From assembly GCF_023656415.1 (NCBI RefSeq), contig NZ_JAMOIL010000028.1:1-62688 (forward strand): a stretch of DNA of 62,688 bases. The letters are read 5' to 3'. The notes below the pieces were generated by a model. That model was not told the origin of the DNA. It did no database searches and saw only the letters and a list, made by a program, of their open reading frames with translations. The DNA comes from Nocardioides bruguierae. GTDB taxonomy: Bacteria; Actinomycetota; Actinomycetes; Propionibacteriales; Nocardioidaceae. This document shows, piece after piece, positions 1 to 8,644 of this stretch. The position numbers and the translations under genes are program-made. Positions within the stretch are counted from its first letter, which is position 1; each line of letters opens with the position of its first letter.

Positions 1-127
1 GTGGGGGTGCCGGTGGTGGGGGTGCCGGTGGTGGGGGTGCCGGTGGTGGGGGTGCCGGTGGTGGGGGTGCCGGTGGTGGGGGTGCCGGTGGTGGGGGTGC
101 CGGTGGTGGGGGTGCCGGTGGTGGGGG
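1..127. repeat. Perfect 15-bp tandem repeat, 8 full copies
   Basis: The unit GTGGGGGTGCCGGTG repeats eight times without a mismatch over 1-120 and continues for 7 bases before sequence diverges at about 128. The array reaches the left edge, so its true copy number is unknown. On the minus strand each unit encodes one TTGTP pentapeptide, so gain or loss of units keeps the frame. Perfect identity at the DNA level points to recent expansion. Confidence 0.95.
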
Positions 128-290
128 AGGCCTGGTCGGCGGCGACGGCGCCACTGCCGAGCCCGGCCAGGAGCAGGCCGGCGGTCGCGGCCAGCGCGAC
201 GACCGACCGTGCGGCGGACGAGGGCGTGGCGGACGTGGGCATGGCGGACGAGGGCGTGGCGGCGCGGCGGCGTCGAGTGGTGCTGAGCAC
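1..290 (-). CDS. Secreted Thr/Gly/Pro-repeat protein (N-terminal part, runs off the window)
   Basis: The minus strand reads an Arg-rich N-terminus, then a hydrophobic stretch (SVVALAATAGLLLAGLGSGA) and an AVAA-type signal peptidase site, followed by Ser-Pro and at least eight perfect TTGTP pentapeptides that run off the left edge. This is a Sec signal peptide followed by a Thr/Pro-rich, probably extended surface or wall-spanning segment. I chose the GTG at 290 because a G-rich Shine-Dalgarno-like run lies about 6 nt upstream; an ATG at 242 is in frame but has no such site. The C-terminal domain, and so the function, lies outside the window. The plus-strand reading of the same repeat (GVPVV units) has no signal or domain and is rejected. 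Confidence 0.6.
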   Translation of the reverse strand, partial: MLSTTRRRRAATPSSAMPTSATPSSAARSVVALAATAGLLLAGLGSGAVAADQASPTTGTPTTGTPTTGTPTTGTPTTGTPTTGTPTTGTPTTGTP

Positions 291-342
291 GAGGGTCCCC
301 CCAGGGAAGCGGCGGCGTCGGGTGAGGCCGCTGGCGATGTCT

Positions 343-355
343 GGTCCAACGGACC
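343..355. promoter_or_regulatory. Inverted repeat in the divergent intergenic region
   Basis: GGTCC-AAC-GGACC lies in the 272-bp gap between the minus-strand secreted protein and the plus-strand FAD oxidase. It could be an operator serving either gene. No regulator is linked to it, and chance is possible at this GC content. Nothing else recognisable was seen in this gap apart from GC-rich runs. Confidence 0.2.
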
Positions 356-562
356 GGACGCTGGAACTATGAGTGGTCCGGTCGAGCGATCCCGGGTGTT
401 TCTCGGGGATTTGTCCTTCGCGGGACGCGCCGCGGCGCGGCGCGGCGTCGTCCCGCTGCGCGGACGCCCTGCCCGGCCGGTGCGAGGGCGAGTGGTCTGA
501 TGGGTGTCCCCGGCAACCATCAGCTCGACCGCCGGCCGACGACTCCTGACGAGGTGCGCACC

Positions 563-1987
563 GTGACACTGACCGACTCCACCCGGGCGGCAGCGACGCC
601 GCCCGTCCTCGCGACGCTGCTCGAGCGCCTGCCCGAGGGACGGGTCGTGACCGATCCCGACGTGATGGCCGGCCTCTCCGCCGACCAGGCGGTCTGGGCC
701 CCGGTGGGTCGGCCCGCGGCCGTCGCCCGGGCGCGGGAGACGGCGGAGGTGCAGACGGTCGTGCGGGCGTGCCTGGAGCACGGGGTGCCGGTCGTGGCGC
801 GGGGCGCCGGGACCGGCCTCTCGGGTGGCGCCAACGCCCTCGACGGCTGCGTCGTCCTGGCCCTGGACGCGATGGACGAGGTGCTGGAGGTGGACCCGCT
901 GGAGCGGCTGGCCGTCGTCCAGCCCGGCGTCGTGAACGACGACCTGCGTGGCCACGTCGCCGAGCACGGGCTCTGGTACCCGCCGGACCCCGCGAGCTCG
1001 CCCTGGTCGACGATCGGCGGCAACGTCTCCACCAACGCCGGTGGCCTGTGCTGCGTGAAGTACGGCGTGACCCGCGACTACGTGATCGGCCTCGAGGTCG
1101 TCACCGGCACGGGCGAGGTCGTGCGCCTCGGGCGCCGCACCGCGAAGGGCGTGGCGGGCTACGACCTGCTGGGGCTCATGGTCGGCGCGGAGGGCACCCT
1201 CGGCATCGTCACCGAGGTCACCGTCCGCCTGCGCCCGCTGCCGCCGCAGGGCGTCACCGTGGCCGGCTACTTCGACGACTCGGTCTCGGCCGGCGAGGCG
1301 GTGCGGGCCGCCACGGCCGCCGGCCTGCGCCCGGCCGCGTTCGAGCTGGTCGACCGGCACTGCCTGCGCGCCGTGGACGCCTGGAAGAACATGGGCCTGG
1401 CGGACGAGGCCGACGTGCTGCTCCTGGCGCGGTTCGACGACGGCGGGGCGGCCGCCGAGGCGCACGCCGAGGAGCTGCTGCGCTGCTTCCGCGGTGCCGG
1501 CTCGGGGTGGGCCGAGCGCTCGGAGACCGCCGAGGAGGCGGAGATGCTGTTCAGCGCCCGCCGGCTGGCGTTCCCGGCGCTCGAGCGGCTGGGCCCGGTG
1601 CTCACCGAGGACGTGTGCGTGCCGATCGCCGCGGTGCCCGAGATGCTCGGGCGGATCGACGCGATCGCGGCCCGGCACGACATCACCATCGCCAACATCG
1701 CCCACGTCGGCGACGGCAACCTGCACCCGCTGCTCGTCGCCGACCCGGACGACGCGGGTTCTCAGGAGCGCGCCCAGGCGGCATTCGAGGAGATCATCAG
1801 CGACGCCCTGGCGCTCGGGGGCACCGTCACCGGTGAGCACGGGGTCGGGCTGCTCAAGCGGCACGGCCTCGACCAGGAGCTGAGCCCCGCCGTGCTGGCG
1901 ATGCACCGCGCCGTGAAGGCCGCGCTCGACCCCGCCGGCGTCCTCAACCCCGGCAAGGTCTTCGAGGTGGCGTCGCCGACGATCTGA
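563..1987 (+). CDS. FAD-binding oxidoreductase, glycolate oxidase GlcD / D-lactate dehydrogenase type
   Basis: A 474-residue member of the PCMH-type FAD-linked oxidases. The N-terminal FAD domain has the diphosphate-binding stretch VVARGAGTGLSGGAN (about residues 78-92) and the TIGGNVSTNAGG segment; the C-terminal domain has the cluster HVGDGNLHP and ends with the typical ALDPAGVLNPGKVF motif. Family members oxidise 2-hydroxy acids such as glycolate or D-lactate and pass electrons to quinone or cytochrome. Substrate cannot be read from sequence. The GTG at 563 has GAGG 8 nt upstream; an in-frame ATG at 500 would add 21 residues unlike the family. No GlcE/GlcF partners are adjacent, so it is probably a single-subunit enzyme. 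Confidence 0.85.
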   Translation: MTLTDSTRAAATPPVLATLLERLPEGRVVTDPDVMAGLSADQAVWAPVGRPAAVARARETAEVQTVVRACLEHGVPVVARGAGTGLSGGANALDGCVVLALDAMDEVLEVDPLERLAVVQPGVVNDDLRGHVAEHGLWYPPDPASSPWSTIGGNVSTNAGGLCCVKYGVTRDYVIGLEVVTGTGEVVRLGRRTAKGVAGYDLLGLMVGAEGTLGIVTEVTVRLRPLPPQGVTVAGYFDDSVSAGEAVRAATAAGLRPAAFELVDRHCLRAVDAWKNMGLADEADVLLLARFDDGGAAAEAHAEELLRCFRGAGSGWAERSETAEEAEMLFSARRLAFPALERLGPVLTEDVCVPIAAVPEMLGRIDAIAARHDITIANIAHVGDGNLHPLLVADPDDAGSQERAQAAFEEIISDALALGGTVTGEHGVGLLKRHGLDQELSPAVLAMHRAVKAALDPAGVLNPGKVFEVASPTI

Positions 1988-2058
1988 GCAAACGGTTGTG
2001 AGGATGGCGTGAAGGCGCCTCATCCCGGCCGGGGGTCTACCGTTTCGGACCGGTGACA

Positions 2059-2072
2059 GGGACTTTGGTCCC
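2059..2072 (+). other. Small hairpin in the leader of the first SipW-type substrate gene
   Basis: GGGAC-TTTG-GTCCC forms a perfect 5-bp stem with a 4-nt loop, 25 bp before the ATG at 2098. It sits in the 110-bp gap after the FAD oxidase. No riboswitch class was recognised. It may be an mRNA leader structure or a weak terminator. Confidence 0.3.
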
Positions 2073-2097
2073 ACCCTCACCTCACCAGGAGAACCCC

Positions 2098-2706
2098 ATG
2101 CCCGGACGTCGACGACTCTCCCGCGGCCCCCGTCGGCGGTCCGCGGTCGTGGTCAGCGCCGTCGGCGTCCTCGCGGCCTTCGTGGGCAGCTCGCTGCTCG
2201 TCTACCAGGCCTCCAGCTCGGCCTACACCTCCACGACCGCCAACGCCGGCAACAGCTGGAGCTCGGGGGTCGTCTCGATCACCGACGACGACACCGGCAC
2301 CGCGCTGTTCACCATCAACGGGCTGAAGCCCGGCAGCGCGGGCGAGGCCTGCATCAAGGTCTCCTCGGCCTCCACCGTGGCCGGGTCGGTCAAGCTCTAC
2401 GCCACCGGCTACAGCACGACCAACAACCTCGCCGCGTCCATCAACGTCACGGTCCAGGAGGGGACGGGCAGCACGTTCCCGTCCTGCGCCGGCTTCGTCT
2501 CCTCGAGCACCGCCTACACCGGCACCCTGGCCGGCTTCAGCACCAAGACCTCCTTCGGCACCGGCGTCGGGTCCTGGTCGCTGACCGGCACCCCCACCGA
2601 GACCCGGGTGTACCGGATCGCCTACTCCCTCGACGCCGCCGCGCCCGACTCCACCCAGGGCGGCACGGCCGGGCTGGGGTTCACGTGGGAAGCCCAGTCC
2701 TCCTGA
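2098..2706 (+). CDS. SipW-dependent-type exported protein (module A substrate)
   Basis: A 202-residue exported protein. After a basic N-terminus comes a long hydrophobic segment (residues about 14-36), then the hallmark region SSSAYTSTTANAGNSWSSG of proteins processed by SipW-type signal peptidases (TasA/camelysin-like and actinobacterial relatives). The rest is Thr/Ser/Gly-rich beta-type sequence with two cysteines (in EACIKV and FPSCAGF) that could form a disulfide. AGGAG lies 7 nt before the ATG. The next gene, a SipW-type signal peptidase, overlaps the end of this one, so the pair is translationally coupled. Family members are exported and often form surface fibres; that role here is inference. 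Confidence 0.75.
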   Translation: MPGRRRLSRGPRRRSAVVVSAVGVLAAFVGSSLLVYQASSSAYTSTTANAGNSWSSGVVSITDDDTGTALFTINGLKPGSAGEACIKVSSASTVAGSVKLYATGYSTTNNLAASINVTVQEGTGSTFPSCAGFVSSSTAYTGTLAGFSTKTSFGTGVGSWSLTGTPTETRVYRIAYSLDAAAPDSTQGGTAGLGFTWEAQSS

Positions 2707-4124
2707 CCCTGGGCCCCGCCCGCACCGGCTGGTGCGCGCTGCTGGTCACCACGGCAGCGCGCGCCGTCCTGGCCGTGCTGGCGGGCCTGGTCGTCTGGTC
2801 GGTGCTCCCGGTCGCCCTCGGGTGGCACTCGACCGTCACCGTCTCCGGCTCGATGCTGCCCCGCATCGAGCCCTCGGACGTGGTCGTCTCCGCGCCCCTG
2901 GACCCGGGCACCGACCTGCGGGCCGGCTGGATCGTGCTGGTCGACAGCCCGGCGCAGCCGGGGACGCTGCTGGTCCACCGGGTCGTGGAGGTGCGCGAGG
3001 ACGGCTCTGCGATCACCCGCGGTGACGCCAACGCCGAGCCCGACAGCGACCCGGTGGCCCGCGAGGACGTGCTCGGGCTCGCGCGGCTGCGCGTGCCGTA
3101 CGTGGGACGCCCCTTCCTGTGGTGGCACGACGGGCACGCGCTGACCCCCGGAGCGCTCGGCACCGGGCTCGGCCTGCTGCTCGTCGTGCTGCTCGCGGAG
3201 TGGTACCGCCAGGGCCCCGAGGAGTGGGACGACCAGCACGACCAGGACGACCGCGCCGACCGCGCCGGCCGCGCCGCCGCGGCCGACCCGACGGGCGTGC
3301 CCGACCGGCTCCGTGGTCCCGCGGTCGGGGTGCTCAGCCTGCTGCCAGTGCTGCTGCCCGTCGCCCTGGCCCTGCTCCTGGGCGCGAGTGCCGTGCTCCC
3401 GGGCGCCGGGGCCGTGCTCGCGCCGGCCTCGGCGGCCTACCGCTCGACCACCAGCACCAGCCCCTACTCGGCCACGGCCGCCTGGTACTCCTGCCAGCGC
3501 GCGCCGCTCGCGCACGGCCCGGTCCTCGCGTGGCGCCTGGACGAGACCGGTGGCACCACGGCGGCGGACGCCTCCGGCACCGGCAACACGGGCACCTACC
3601 ACGGCGGCCCCGCCCTCGCCCAGGGTCGCGCCTGCGGCACCGACACCGGCACGTCGGTGCGCCTCGACGGGATCGACGACTTCGTCGTCAGCACGACCGC
3701 GTACACCGCCCCGTCCGTCTACACCGTGGAGCTGTGGTTCAGCACCACGACCACCAGCGGCGGCAAGCTGATCGGGTTCGAGTCCGGCACCACCGCGTGG
3801 GGCTGGTCGTACGACCGGATGGTCTACATGCGCAACGACGGCCGCCTGGTCTGCGGCGCCGGCCCGAGCATCACGATCGCCTCGAGCGCCGCCTACAACG
3901 ACGGCGCCTGGCACCACGTCGCCGCGACCATGTCCGCCGCCGGGATGCGGCTCTACGTCGACGGCGCCCAGGTCGGCTCCTCGACCAACACCGTCTCGCA
4001 GAGCTTCTCCGGGTACTGGCGGATCGGCTCCGGCGGCCTCAGTGGCTGGCCGGGCACGCCGTCCAGCGAGAAGTTCGCCGGCTACGTCGACGACGTCGCC
4101 GGCCACCACGCCGCCCGCTACTGA
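2685..4124 (+). CDS. SipW-type signal peptidase I fused to a LamG domain
   Basis: A 479-residue fusion. Residues about 20-45 are membrane-spanning. The peptidase core has SGSMLP (catalytic Ser56), LLVHRVVEV (His98) and RGDANAEPD (Asp114), the Ser/His arrangement of the archaeal/ER/SipW class rather than the Ser/Lys of LepB. A second membrane segment lies at about 155-172, a charged linker at 175-210, and a third hydrophobic run at 213-247. That run ends in APASAAYRSTTSTSPYSATA, which itself resembles a SipW-type cleavage region. Residues about 275-475 are a concanavalin-like LamG jellyroll. The GTG start overlaps the upstream substrate gene by 22 nt. It may cleave its own LamG part free. The stop overlaps the convergent methyltransferase by 7 bp. 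Confidence 0.8.
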   Translation: MGSPVLLTLGPARTGWCALLVTTAARAVLAVLAGLVVWSVLPVALGWHSTVTVSGSMLPRIEPSDVVVSAPLDPGTDLRAGWIVLVDSPAQPGTLLVHRVVEVREDGSAITRGDANAEPDSDPVAREDVLGLARLRVPYVGRPFLWWHDGHALTPGALGTGLGLLLVVLLAEWYRQGPEEWDDQHDQDDRADRAGRAAAADPTGVPDRLRGPAVGVLSLLPVLLPVALALLLGASAVLPGAGAVLAPASAAYRSTTSTSPYSATAAWYSCQRAPLAHGPVLAWRLDETGGTTAADASGTGNTGTYHGGPALAQGRACGTDTGTSVRLDGIDDFVVSTTAYTAPSVYTVELWFSTTTTSGGKLIGFESGTTAWGWSYDRMVYMRNDGRLVCGAGPSITIASSAAYNDGAWHHVAATMSAAGMRLYVDGAQVGSSTNTVSQSFSGYWRIGSGGLSGWPGTPSSEKFAGYVDDVAGHHAARY

Positions 4125-4774
4125 GCGGCGACCTCCGCGGCGCACAGCAGCAGCGCGTCGCGGCCGAGGACGAGGCGGCGGTGCTCACGCAGCCGCAGGC
4201 CGTGCGGCGCGAGCAGGTCGGCGACCCGCGGCGGGGTGCTGAAGGGCTCGTGCCGACGCGCGAACCCCTGCGGCAGCGCCGGGTCGCGCCGCGGGGTCGG
4301 TCGGGGCCCGTCGACGGCGTCGGCGAAGGTGGCCGTGACCACCAGGCCGTCGGGGCGCAGGACGCGGCGCCACTGCCGCACGGCCGTGTCCGGCTCCGGC
4401 AGGAGGTGCAGCGCCGTCACGCACGTGAGGACGTCGACCACGCCGTCGGCCACGGGCAGCCACGAGGCGTCACCACGCAGCAGCCCGGCGGTCGGCAGGT
4501 GGGCCCGCGCCACGGCCAGCATGGCGGGGGAGAGGTCCACCCCCACGAGGCGGTCGTCGGCCGATGCCCCTGGAGCCTGCAGCGCCCGCAGCGCCAGGCC
4601 CGTCCCCGTGGCGACGTCGAGCACGACCCGGCCGGGCCGCGGCTCCGGTCGTCGCGACCGCACCAGCGAGGCCACCGCGGCGACCAGGTCGCGGTGCATG
4701 GCGCTCTCGTCGTAGGTGGTGGCGCGGGCGTCGTAGTGCGCGCGGACGGCGGCGCGCTGCTGGGTCGGCTCCAC
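4118..4774 (-). CDS. Class I SAM-dependent methyltransferase
   Basis: A 218-residue protein with the Rossmann SAM-binding motif LDVATGTGLAL (about 52-62), the acidic strand-2 end VGVDLSPAML, and RRVLRPDGLVV typical of UbiE/type-11 methyltransferases. Substrate unknown. I placed the start at the GTG at 4774 (MEPTQQRAAVRAHYDA), because family members begin just before the RAHYDARATTYD stretch and the upstream in-frame sequence is low-complexity. It lies convergent to the LamG fusion and divergent from the DinB-like gene, so it is a single-gene unit. Confidence 0.75.
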   Translation of the reverse strand: MEPTQQRAAVRAHYDARATTYDESAMHRDLVAAVASLVRSRRPEPRPGRVVLDVATGTGLALRALQAPGASADDRLVGVDLSPAMLAVARAHLPTAGLLRGDASWLPVADGVVDVLTCVTALHLLPEPDTAVRQWRRVLRPDGLVVTATFADAVDGPRPTPRRDPALPQGFARRHEPFSTPPRVADLLAPHGLRLREHRRLVLGRDALLLCAAEVAAQ

Positions 4775-4844
4775 CGCCCCATCATCCCTGGCCGTCGAGG
4801 CCACCGGCTGGCGCCCGCCGACGCCGCGCGGGAGGGTGGTGGGC

Positions 4845-5417
4845 ATGGACGAGACCGCCGGCGCCCGCATCGACTCCCGGCTCGGCTCCCGGGTCGACCC
4901 CCTCGTCGACCCCGAGCGGGAGGCCATGGCACCGGACCCGACGCGTGACCTGCTGCTGGCCTGGCTGGGCTCCAAGCGACGGCACGTGCGCACCCAGGTG
5001 GCGGAGATGACCCCGCACGACCGGCGTGCGGCACGGCTGCCGTCGGGCTGGACGCCGCTGGGCCTCGTCCAGCACCTGACGCGGGACGTGGAGACGTACT
5101 GGTTCGCGCACGCGCTGGCCGGGGAGGACGTCGACCTCCCGGTAGGCCACGCCGGCTGGGAGGTGGCCGAGGACGCCGACGACGTGGCCCTGCTGGCGGC
5201 CTACGACCACGCCTGCGTGCACAGCGACGAGGTCGTCCGCACCCTCGACCTCGACGACCCGCCCGCGCGACCGACCGGGGTGCCCTACGCCAGCGTGCAC
5301 GAGGTGCTGCTGCACGTGCTGGTGGAGACCGCCACCCACGCAGGCCACCTCGACGCCGTCCGCGAGCTCGCCGACGGCCACCAGCGGCTGGTGCTGGACG
5401 CCCCCGACGAGGGCTGA
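4845..5417 (+). CDS. DinB-like / DUF664 family protein (putative mycothiol-dependent transferase)
   Basis: A 190-residue four-helix-bundle protein of the DinB/DUF664 type. Candidate metal ligands are His77 (GLVQHLTRDVE) and the pair His165/His168 in ETATHAGHLDA. Family members in actinobacteria include bacillithiol- and mycothiol-dependent transferases and isomerases that bind one divalent metal; the specific reaction cannot be told. The ATG at 4845 follows a GGGAGGG run; in-frame GTGs at 4836 and 4839 and an ATG at 4926 are alternatives. It runs divergent from the methyltransferase, about 70 bp away, and converges on the amidase with a 5-bp gap. Confidence 0.7.
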   Translation: MDETAGARIDSRLGSRVDPLVDPEREAMAPDPTRDLLLAWLGSKRRHVRTQVAEMTPHDRRAARLPSGWTPLGLVQHLTRDVETYWFAHALAGEDVDLPVGHAGWEVAEDADDVALLAAYDHACVHSDEVVRTLDLDDPPARPTGVPYASVHEVLLHVLVETATHAGHLDAVRELADGHQRLVLDAPDEG

Positions 5418-5422
5418 GCGCG

Positions 5423-6892
5423 TCAGTCGGTCTCGGCGAGCGCCTCGGCCGCGGCCAGCAGGAGGGCGTCGCCACCGCGTCGCCCGGTGAGCATCGCGCC
5501 GACGGGCAGGCCGTCCTCGTGGCTGTGGCCGGCCGGCAGCGACAGGGCGGGCAGCCCGGCCATGTTCGCCACGACCGTCCAGCAGTCGGTGTAGGGGGCC
5601 AGGGCCGGGTCGGTGATCCCCTCGGCGCCACCGGGGGTGGCCAGTGCCGAGAGCAGCGGCGCGGTCGTGGGCATCGTGGGGGAGACGAGCAGGTCGACGT
5701 CCTCCAGCGCCCGCTCCAGCGCCAGCCGCAGCCGACGGCGGACGAGGCGGGCCCGCTCGAGCGTCGGGCTGCCGGCCGCCAGCGTGCGGCCGTCGCGGTG
5801 CCGTCGGACCACGTGGGCGCCGGCGCGTCCGGTGGCCACCCACGGCGCGACCACAGGCGCCACGAGCACCGACGTCACGACCAGGTAGGCCTCCAGCGCC
5901 TCGCGCGCCTGGGGCACCGAGACCGGCACCAGCTCGGCGCCGGCCTCCTCGGCGCGCGCCAGCAGGGCGGCGACCCGCTCGCGCACCCCGGCGGAGTTCG
6001 GCAGCTCGCCGAGCTCGCGGACGACGCCCAGGCGCAGCCCGTCGAGGACCGGCGAGCCCAGGCCGAGGCGCTGCTCGACGTCCGCGCGGTGCTCGTCGTC
6101 ACCGTGCCCGGCCAGCACCGAGAGGACGAGGGTGGCCGTCGCCGCGTCCCGGGTCAGGGGGCCGACCCGGTCGAACCCGCGGGCGTAGGGCACCACCCCG
6201 GCGGCGCTCACCAGTCCAGGAGTCGGCGCGAGGCCGACGATCCCGCACTGCGCGGCGGGCTCGCGCACCGAGCCGCCGGTGTCGGTGCCGAGGGCGAACG
6301 AGACCAGGCCGGCCGCCACGGCCACGGCGCTGCCGCCCGAGCTGCCGCCGGGGGAGCGCTGCGGGTCCCAGGGATTGTGCGCCGGGCCGGTCGCCGCGGT
6401 CACGGTGGAGGCACCCATGGCCAGCTCGTCCATCGTCGTGCGCCCCAGCAGCACCGCGCCGGCGGCGCGCAGGCGGGCGACGGCCACGGCGTCGCGGACC
6501 GCTGGGCGGCCCGGGTGCGCCAGCGAGCCGCAGGCGGTCACCTCACCGGCGACGTCCACGTTGTCCTTGACCGCGAACACCACGCCCGCCAGCGGGCCCG
6601 GGTCGACGCCCCGGGCCACGGCGTCGTCCACGTCCCGGGCCTGTGCGCGGGCGCGCTCGACGTCCAGGTGCACGAAGGCGTGCAGCACGGGGTCGTGCAG
6701 GGCCGTGCGGGCCAGGTGCGCCTCCAGCACGGAGGTCGCCGTCACCACGCCCTCGCGCACGGCGGTGGCCACGCGTGCGGCCGGCCAGCCGGCCGGGCCG
6801 TCGTGCGGGCCGACCACGGTGTCCGGGCGCGGACGCAGGGGCGGCGGGGCCGCGGTGCCGCGCCGACCTGCGTCAGGGGGAGCCAGGGTCAT
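5423..6892 (-). CDS. Amidase (amidase signature family)
   Basis: A 489-residue amidase-signature enzyme with the full Ser-cisSer-Lys triad: Lys109 (FAVKDNVDV), cis-Ser184 (RSPGGSSGGSA) and nucleophile Ser208 (GTDTGGSVR). The spacings of 75 and 24 residues match GatA. Family members hydrolyse amides or, as GatA, work in tRNA amidation. There is no gatC or gatB neighbour, so a stand-alone amidase is more likely; substrate unknown. It lies 83 bp downstream of the asparagine synthetase on the same strand and may share its transcript. ATG chosen; no clear Shine-Dalgarno site precedes it. Confidence 0.8.
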   Translation of the reverse strand: MTLAPPDAGRRGTAAPPPLRPRPDTVVGPHDGPAGWPAARVATAVREGVVTATSVLEAHLARTALHDPVLHAFVHLDVERARAQARDVDDAVARGVDPGPLAGVVFAVKDNVDVAGEVTACGSLAHPGRPAVRDAVAVARLRAAGAVLLGRTTMDELAMGASTVTAATGPAHNPWDPQRSPGGSSGGSAVAVAAGLVSFALGTDTGGSVREPAAQCGIVGLAPTPGLVSAAGVVPYARGFDRVGPLTRDAATATLVLSVLAGHGDDEHRADVEQRLGLGSPVLDGLRLGVVRELGELPNSAGVRERVAALLARAEEAGAELVPVSVPQAREALEAYLVVTSVLVAPVVAPWVATGRAGAHVVRRHRDGRTLAAGSPTLERARLVRRRLRLALERALEDVDLLVSPTMPTTAPLLSALATPGGAEGITDPALAPYTDCWTVVANMAGLPALSLPAGHSHEDGLPVGAMLTGRRGGDALLLAAAEALAETD

Positions 6893-6975
6893 GCGGAGAT
6901 GATGACTCAGCCAGCGCACAGACGCGTTCCGCCCGTGTTGCGCCCGTGTGGCGCCACCGGCGGAGCACCGCCCGG

Positions 6976-8553
6976 TCAGACCGTGGCGAAGCGCCCCAGC
7001 ACCTGCTCGGCCCGCGTGCCGCCGAGGTGCTCGGCGAACACCCGCTGGTAGCCCAGCTCCTCGCGGGAGCGGGCCGGCGGCAGCCCCTCGAAACGGACGT
7101 CGCCCCACTCCTCCTCGGGCACGAACGCCGCCGCCTGGCGGGCCATCACCGCGCCGGTGCCGGAGCCGTCCCCGAACTGCTCCTTGCGCCGCCACAGCAC
7201 GTGCTCGGGCAGCCAGCCCTCGAAGGCCTCGCGCAGGATCGCCTTCTCCTGGGCTCGGGCCTGGTGGTCCTGCCCGAGGCTCTTCCACGCCAGCGGCACC
7301 CGCTGCGCGGTCTCGAGCAGCTCGCGGGAGAGGAACGGCACCCGCGCCTCCAGGCCGTGCGCCATGGAGGTGCGGTCGGCGCGCTGGAGGTTGAGGTGGT
7401 GGAGCACCTCGATGCCCTCGACCAGGGCGTCGGCCAGCGCCTCGGGCTCGAGGTCGCGCAGGTGGTGGTATCCCGCGAACAGCTCGTCGGCGCCCTCGCC
7501 GGTGAGCACCACCTTCACGTGCTGCGCGGCGAGCGCGGAGAGCAGGTGGTTGGGCACGGCGCTGCGCACCAGGGTCGGCTCGTAGGACTCGATGGTGCGC
7601 ACCACCTCCGGCAGCGCCTCGAGCACGTCGGCGTCGTCGTAGACCCGCTCGTGGTGCTCGGTGCCGAGGTACGCGGCGACCTCCCGGGCGGCGACCAGGT
7701 CGGGGGAGCCGGGGGTCCCGGCGGCGAACGAGCGGATCACCTGGCCGGGCTCGGCCAGCCGCACCATCACGGCGGCGACGATGCTGGAGTCCAGCCCGCC
7801 GGAGAGGAACACGCCCACGGGGACGTCGGCCATCATCCGCGCCCGGACGGACTCGACCACGGACTCCCGGATCGCCTCGTGCGCCTCCTCGCGGGTGGTG
7901 AACACAGGACCGATGCCGGCGCCGTCGCCCAGCGGGTCGTGCCGCAGGTCGGCGAAGGGGACGAGCCCGTCGGAGCTGCTCCAGTGGTGGCCGGGCGGGA
8001 ACTCCTCCACGCGGGGGCGTGCCTCGGCGGGGAAGGCCTGGATCTCGGAGGCGACCAGCAGCCGGTCGTCGTGCTCGGCCCAGTACAGCGGCTTCACGCC
8101 CAGCGGGTCGCGACCCAGCACGAGGCCGCCGTCCTCGTCGGCGACGGCGGCGGCCCACATGCCCTTGAGCCGGTGCAGGCCGTCGGTGCCGAGCCGGTCG
8201 AGCACGTGCAGGACGATCTCGGAGTCGCTGTGGGTGGCGAAGAGGGCGTCCTCGGCCACGCCGTCCTCGGCGGCGAACCGGGCGCGCAGGTCGGCGTGGT
8301 TGTAGATCTCGCCGTTGGCGGCCACCCAGCGGCTCCCGGAGACCGCCTCGCAGGTCAGCGGCTGGCGGCCGCCGGCCAGGTCGACGATCGAGAGACGGGT
8401 GTGCCCCAGCCAGGTCGGCCCGACCTGCCGGTCGTCGCGGCCGTCGGGGCCGCGGTGGTGGAGCGCGTCCAGCATCCGCCGGCCGATCGCTCGTCCCTCC
8501 TCCAGCCTCTCCGGGGTCGGACGACGGTCGTGGACAGCGGCGATGCCGCACAT
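6976..8553 (-). CDS. asnB: Asparagine synthetase (glutamine-hydrolysing)
   Basis: A 525-residue class II glutamine amidotransferase/asparagine synthetase. Cys2 becomes the N-terminal nucleophile after Met removal (MCGIAAVHDR). The glutaminase domain shows HHRGPDG and NGEIYNH. The synthetase domain has the PP-loop SGGLDSS (251-257), GEGADELFAGY, and the C-terminal RVPFLSRELLE segment. It makes asparagine and glutamate from aspartate, glutamine and ATP in the cytosol. The ATG has GAGGAG 8 nt upstream. It is divergent from thrS across a 195-bp gap, with the amidase downstream on the same strand. Confidence 0.88.
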   Translation of the reverse strand: MCGIAAVHDRRPTPERLEEGRAIGRRMLDALHHRGPDGRDDRQVGPTWLGHTRLSIVDLAGGRQPLTCEAVSGSRWVAANGEIYNHADLRARFAAEDGVAEDALFATHSDSEIVLHVLDRLGTDGLHRLKGMWAAAVADEDGGLVLGRDPLGVKPLYWAEHDDRLLVASEIQAFPAEARPRVEEFPPGHHWSSSDGLVPFADLRHDPLGDGAGIGPVFTTREEAHEAIRESVVESVRARMMADVPVGVFLSGGLDSSIVAAVMVRLAEPGQVIRSFAAGTPGSPDLVAAREVAAYLGTEHHERVYDDADVLEALPEVVRTIESYEPTLVRSAVPNHLLSALAAQHVKVVLTGEGADELFAGYHHLRDLEPEALADALVEGIEVLHHLNLQRADRTSMAHGLEARVPFLSRELLETAQRVPLAWKSLGQDHQARAQEKAILREAFEGWLPEHVLWRRKEQFGDGSGTGAVMARQAAAFVPEEEWGDVRFEGLPPARSREELGYQRVFAEHLGGTRAEQVLGRFATV

Positions 8554-8644
8554 GCGAGGGCTCCTCGGTCGGGGTCGGGTGACGGCCGTCGACGCTAGAC
8601 CCGGGCAGGGCGCGGGGGCACACCCGGGCCGCCGGGTCGCACCT

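Noticed and set aside
1..127. Possible CRISPR array
   Set aside because: The units are directly adjacent 15-bp copies without spacers and encode an in-frame peptide repeat.
1..372. Plus-strand open frame with GVPVV repeats
   Set aside because: It has no start context, signal or domain; the minus strand of the same DNA encodes a convincing signal peptide followed by TTGTP repeats.
5423..6892. Amidase as GatA of a GatCAB complex
   Set aside because: No gatC or gatB lies next to it; the neighbour is asnB.
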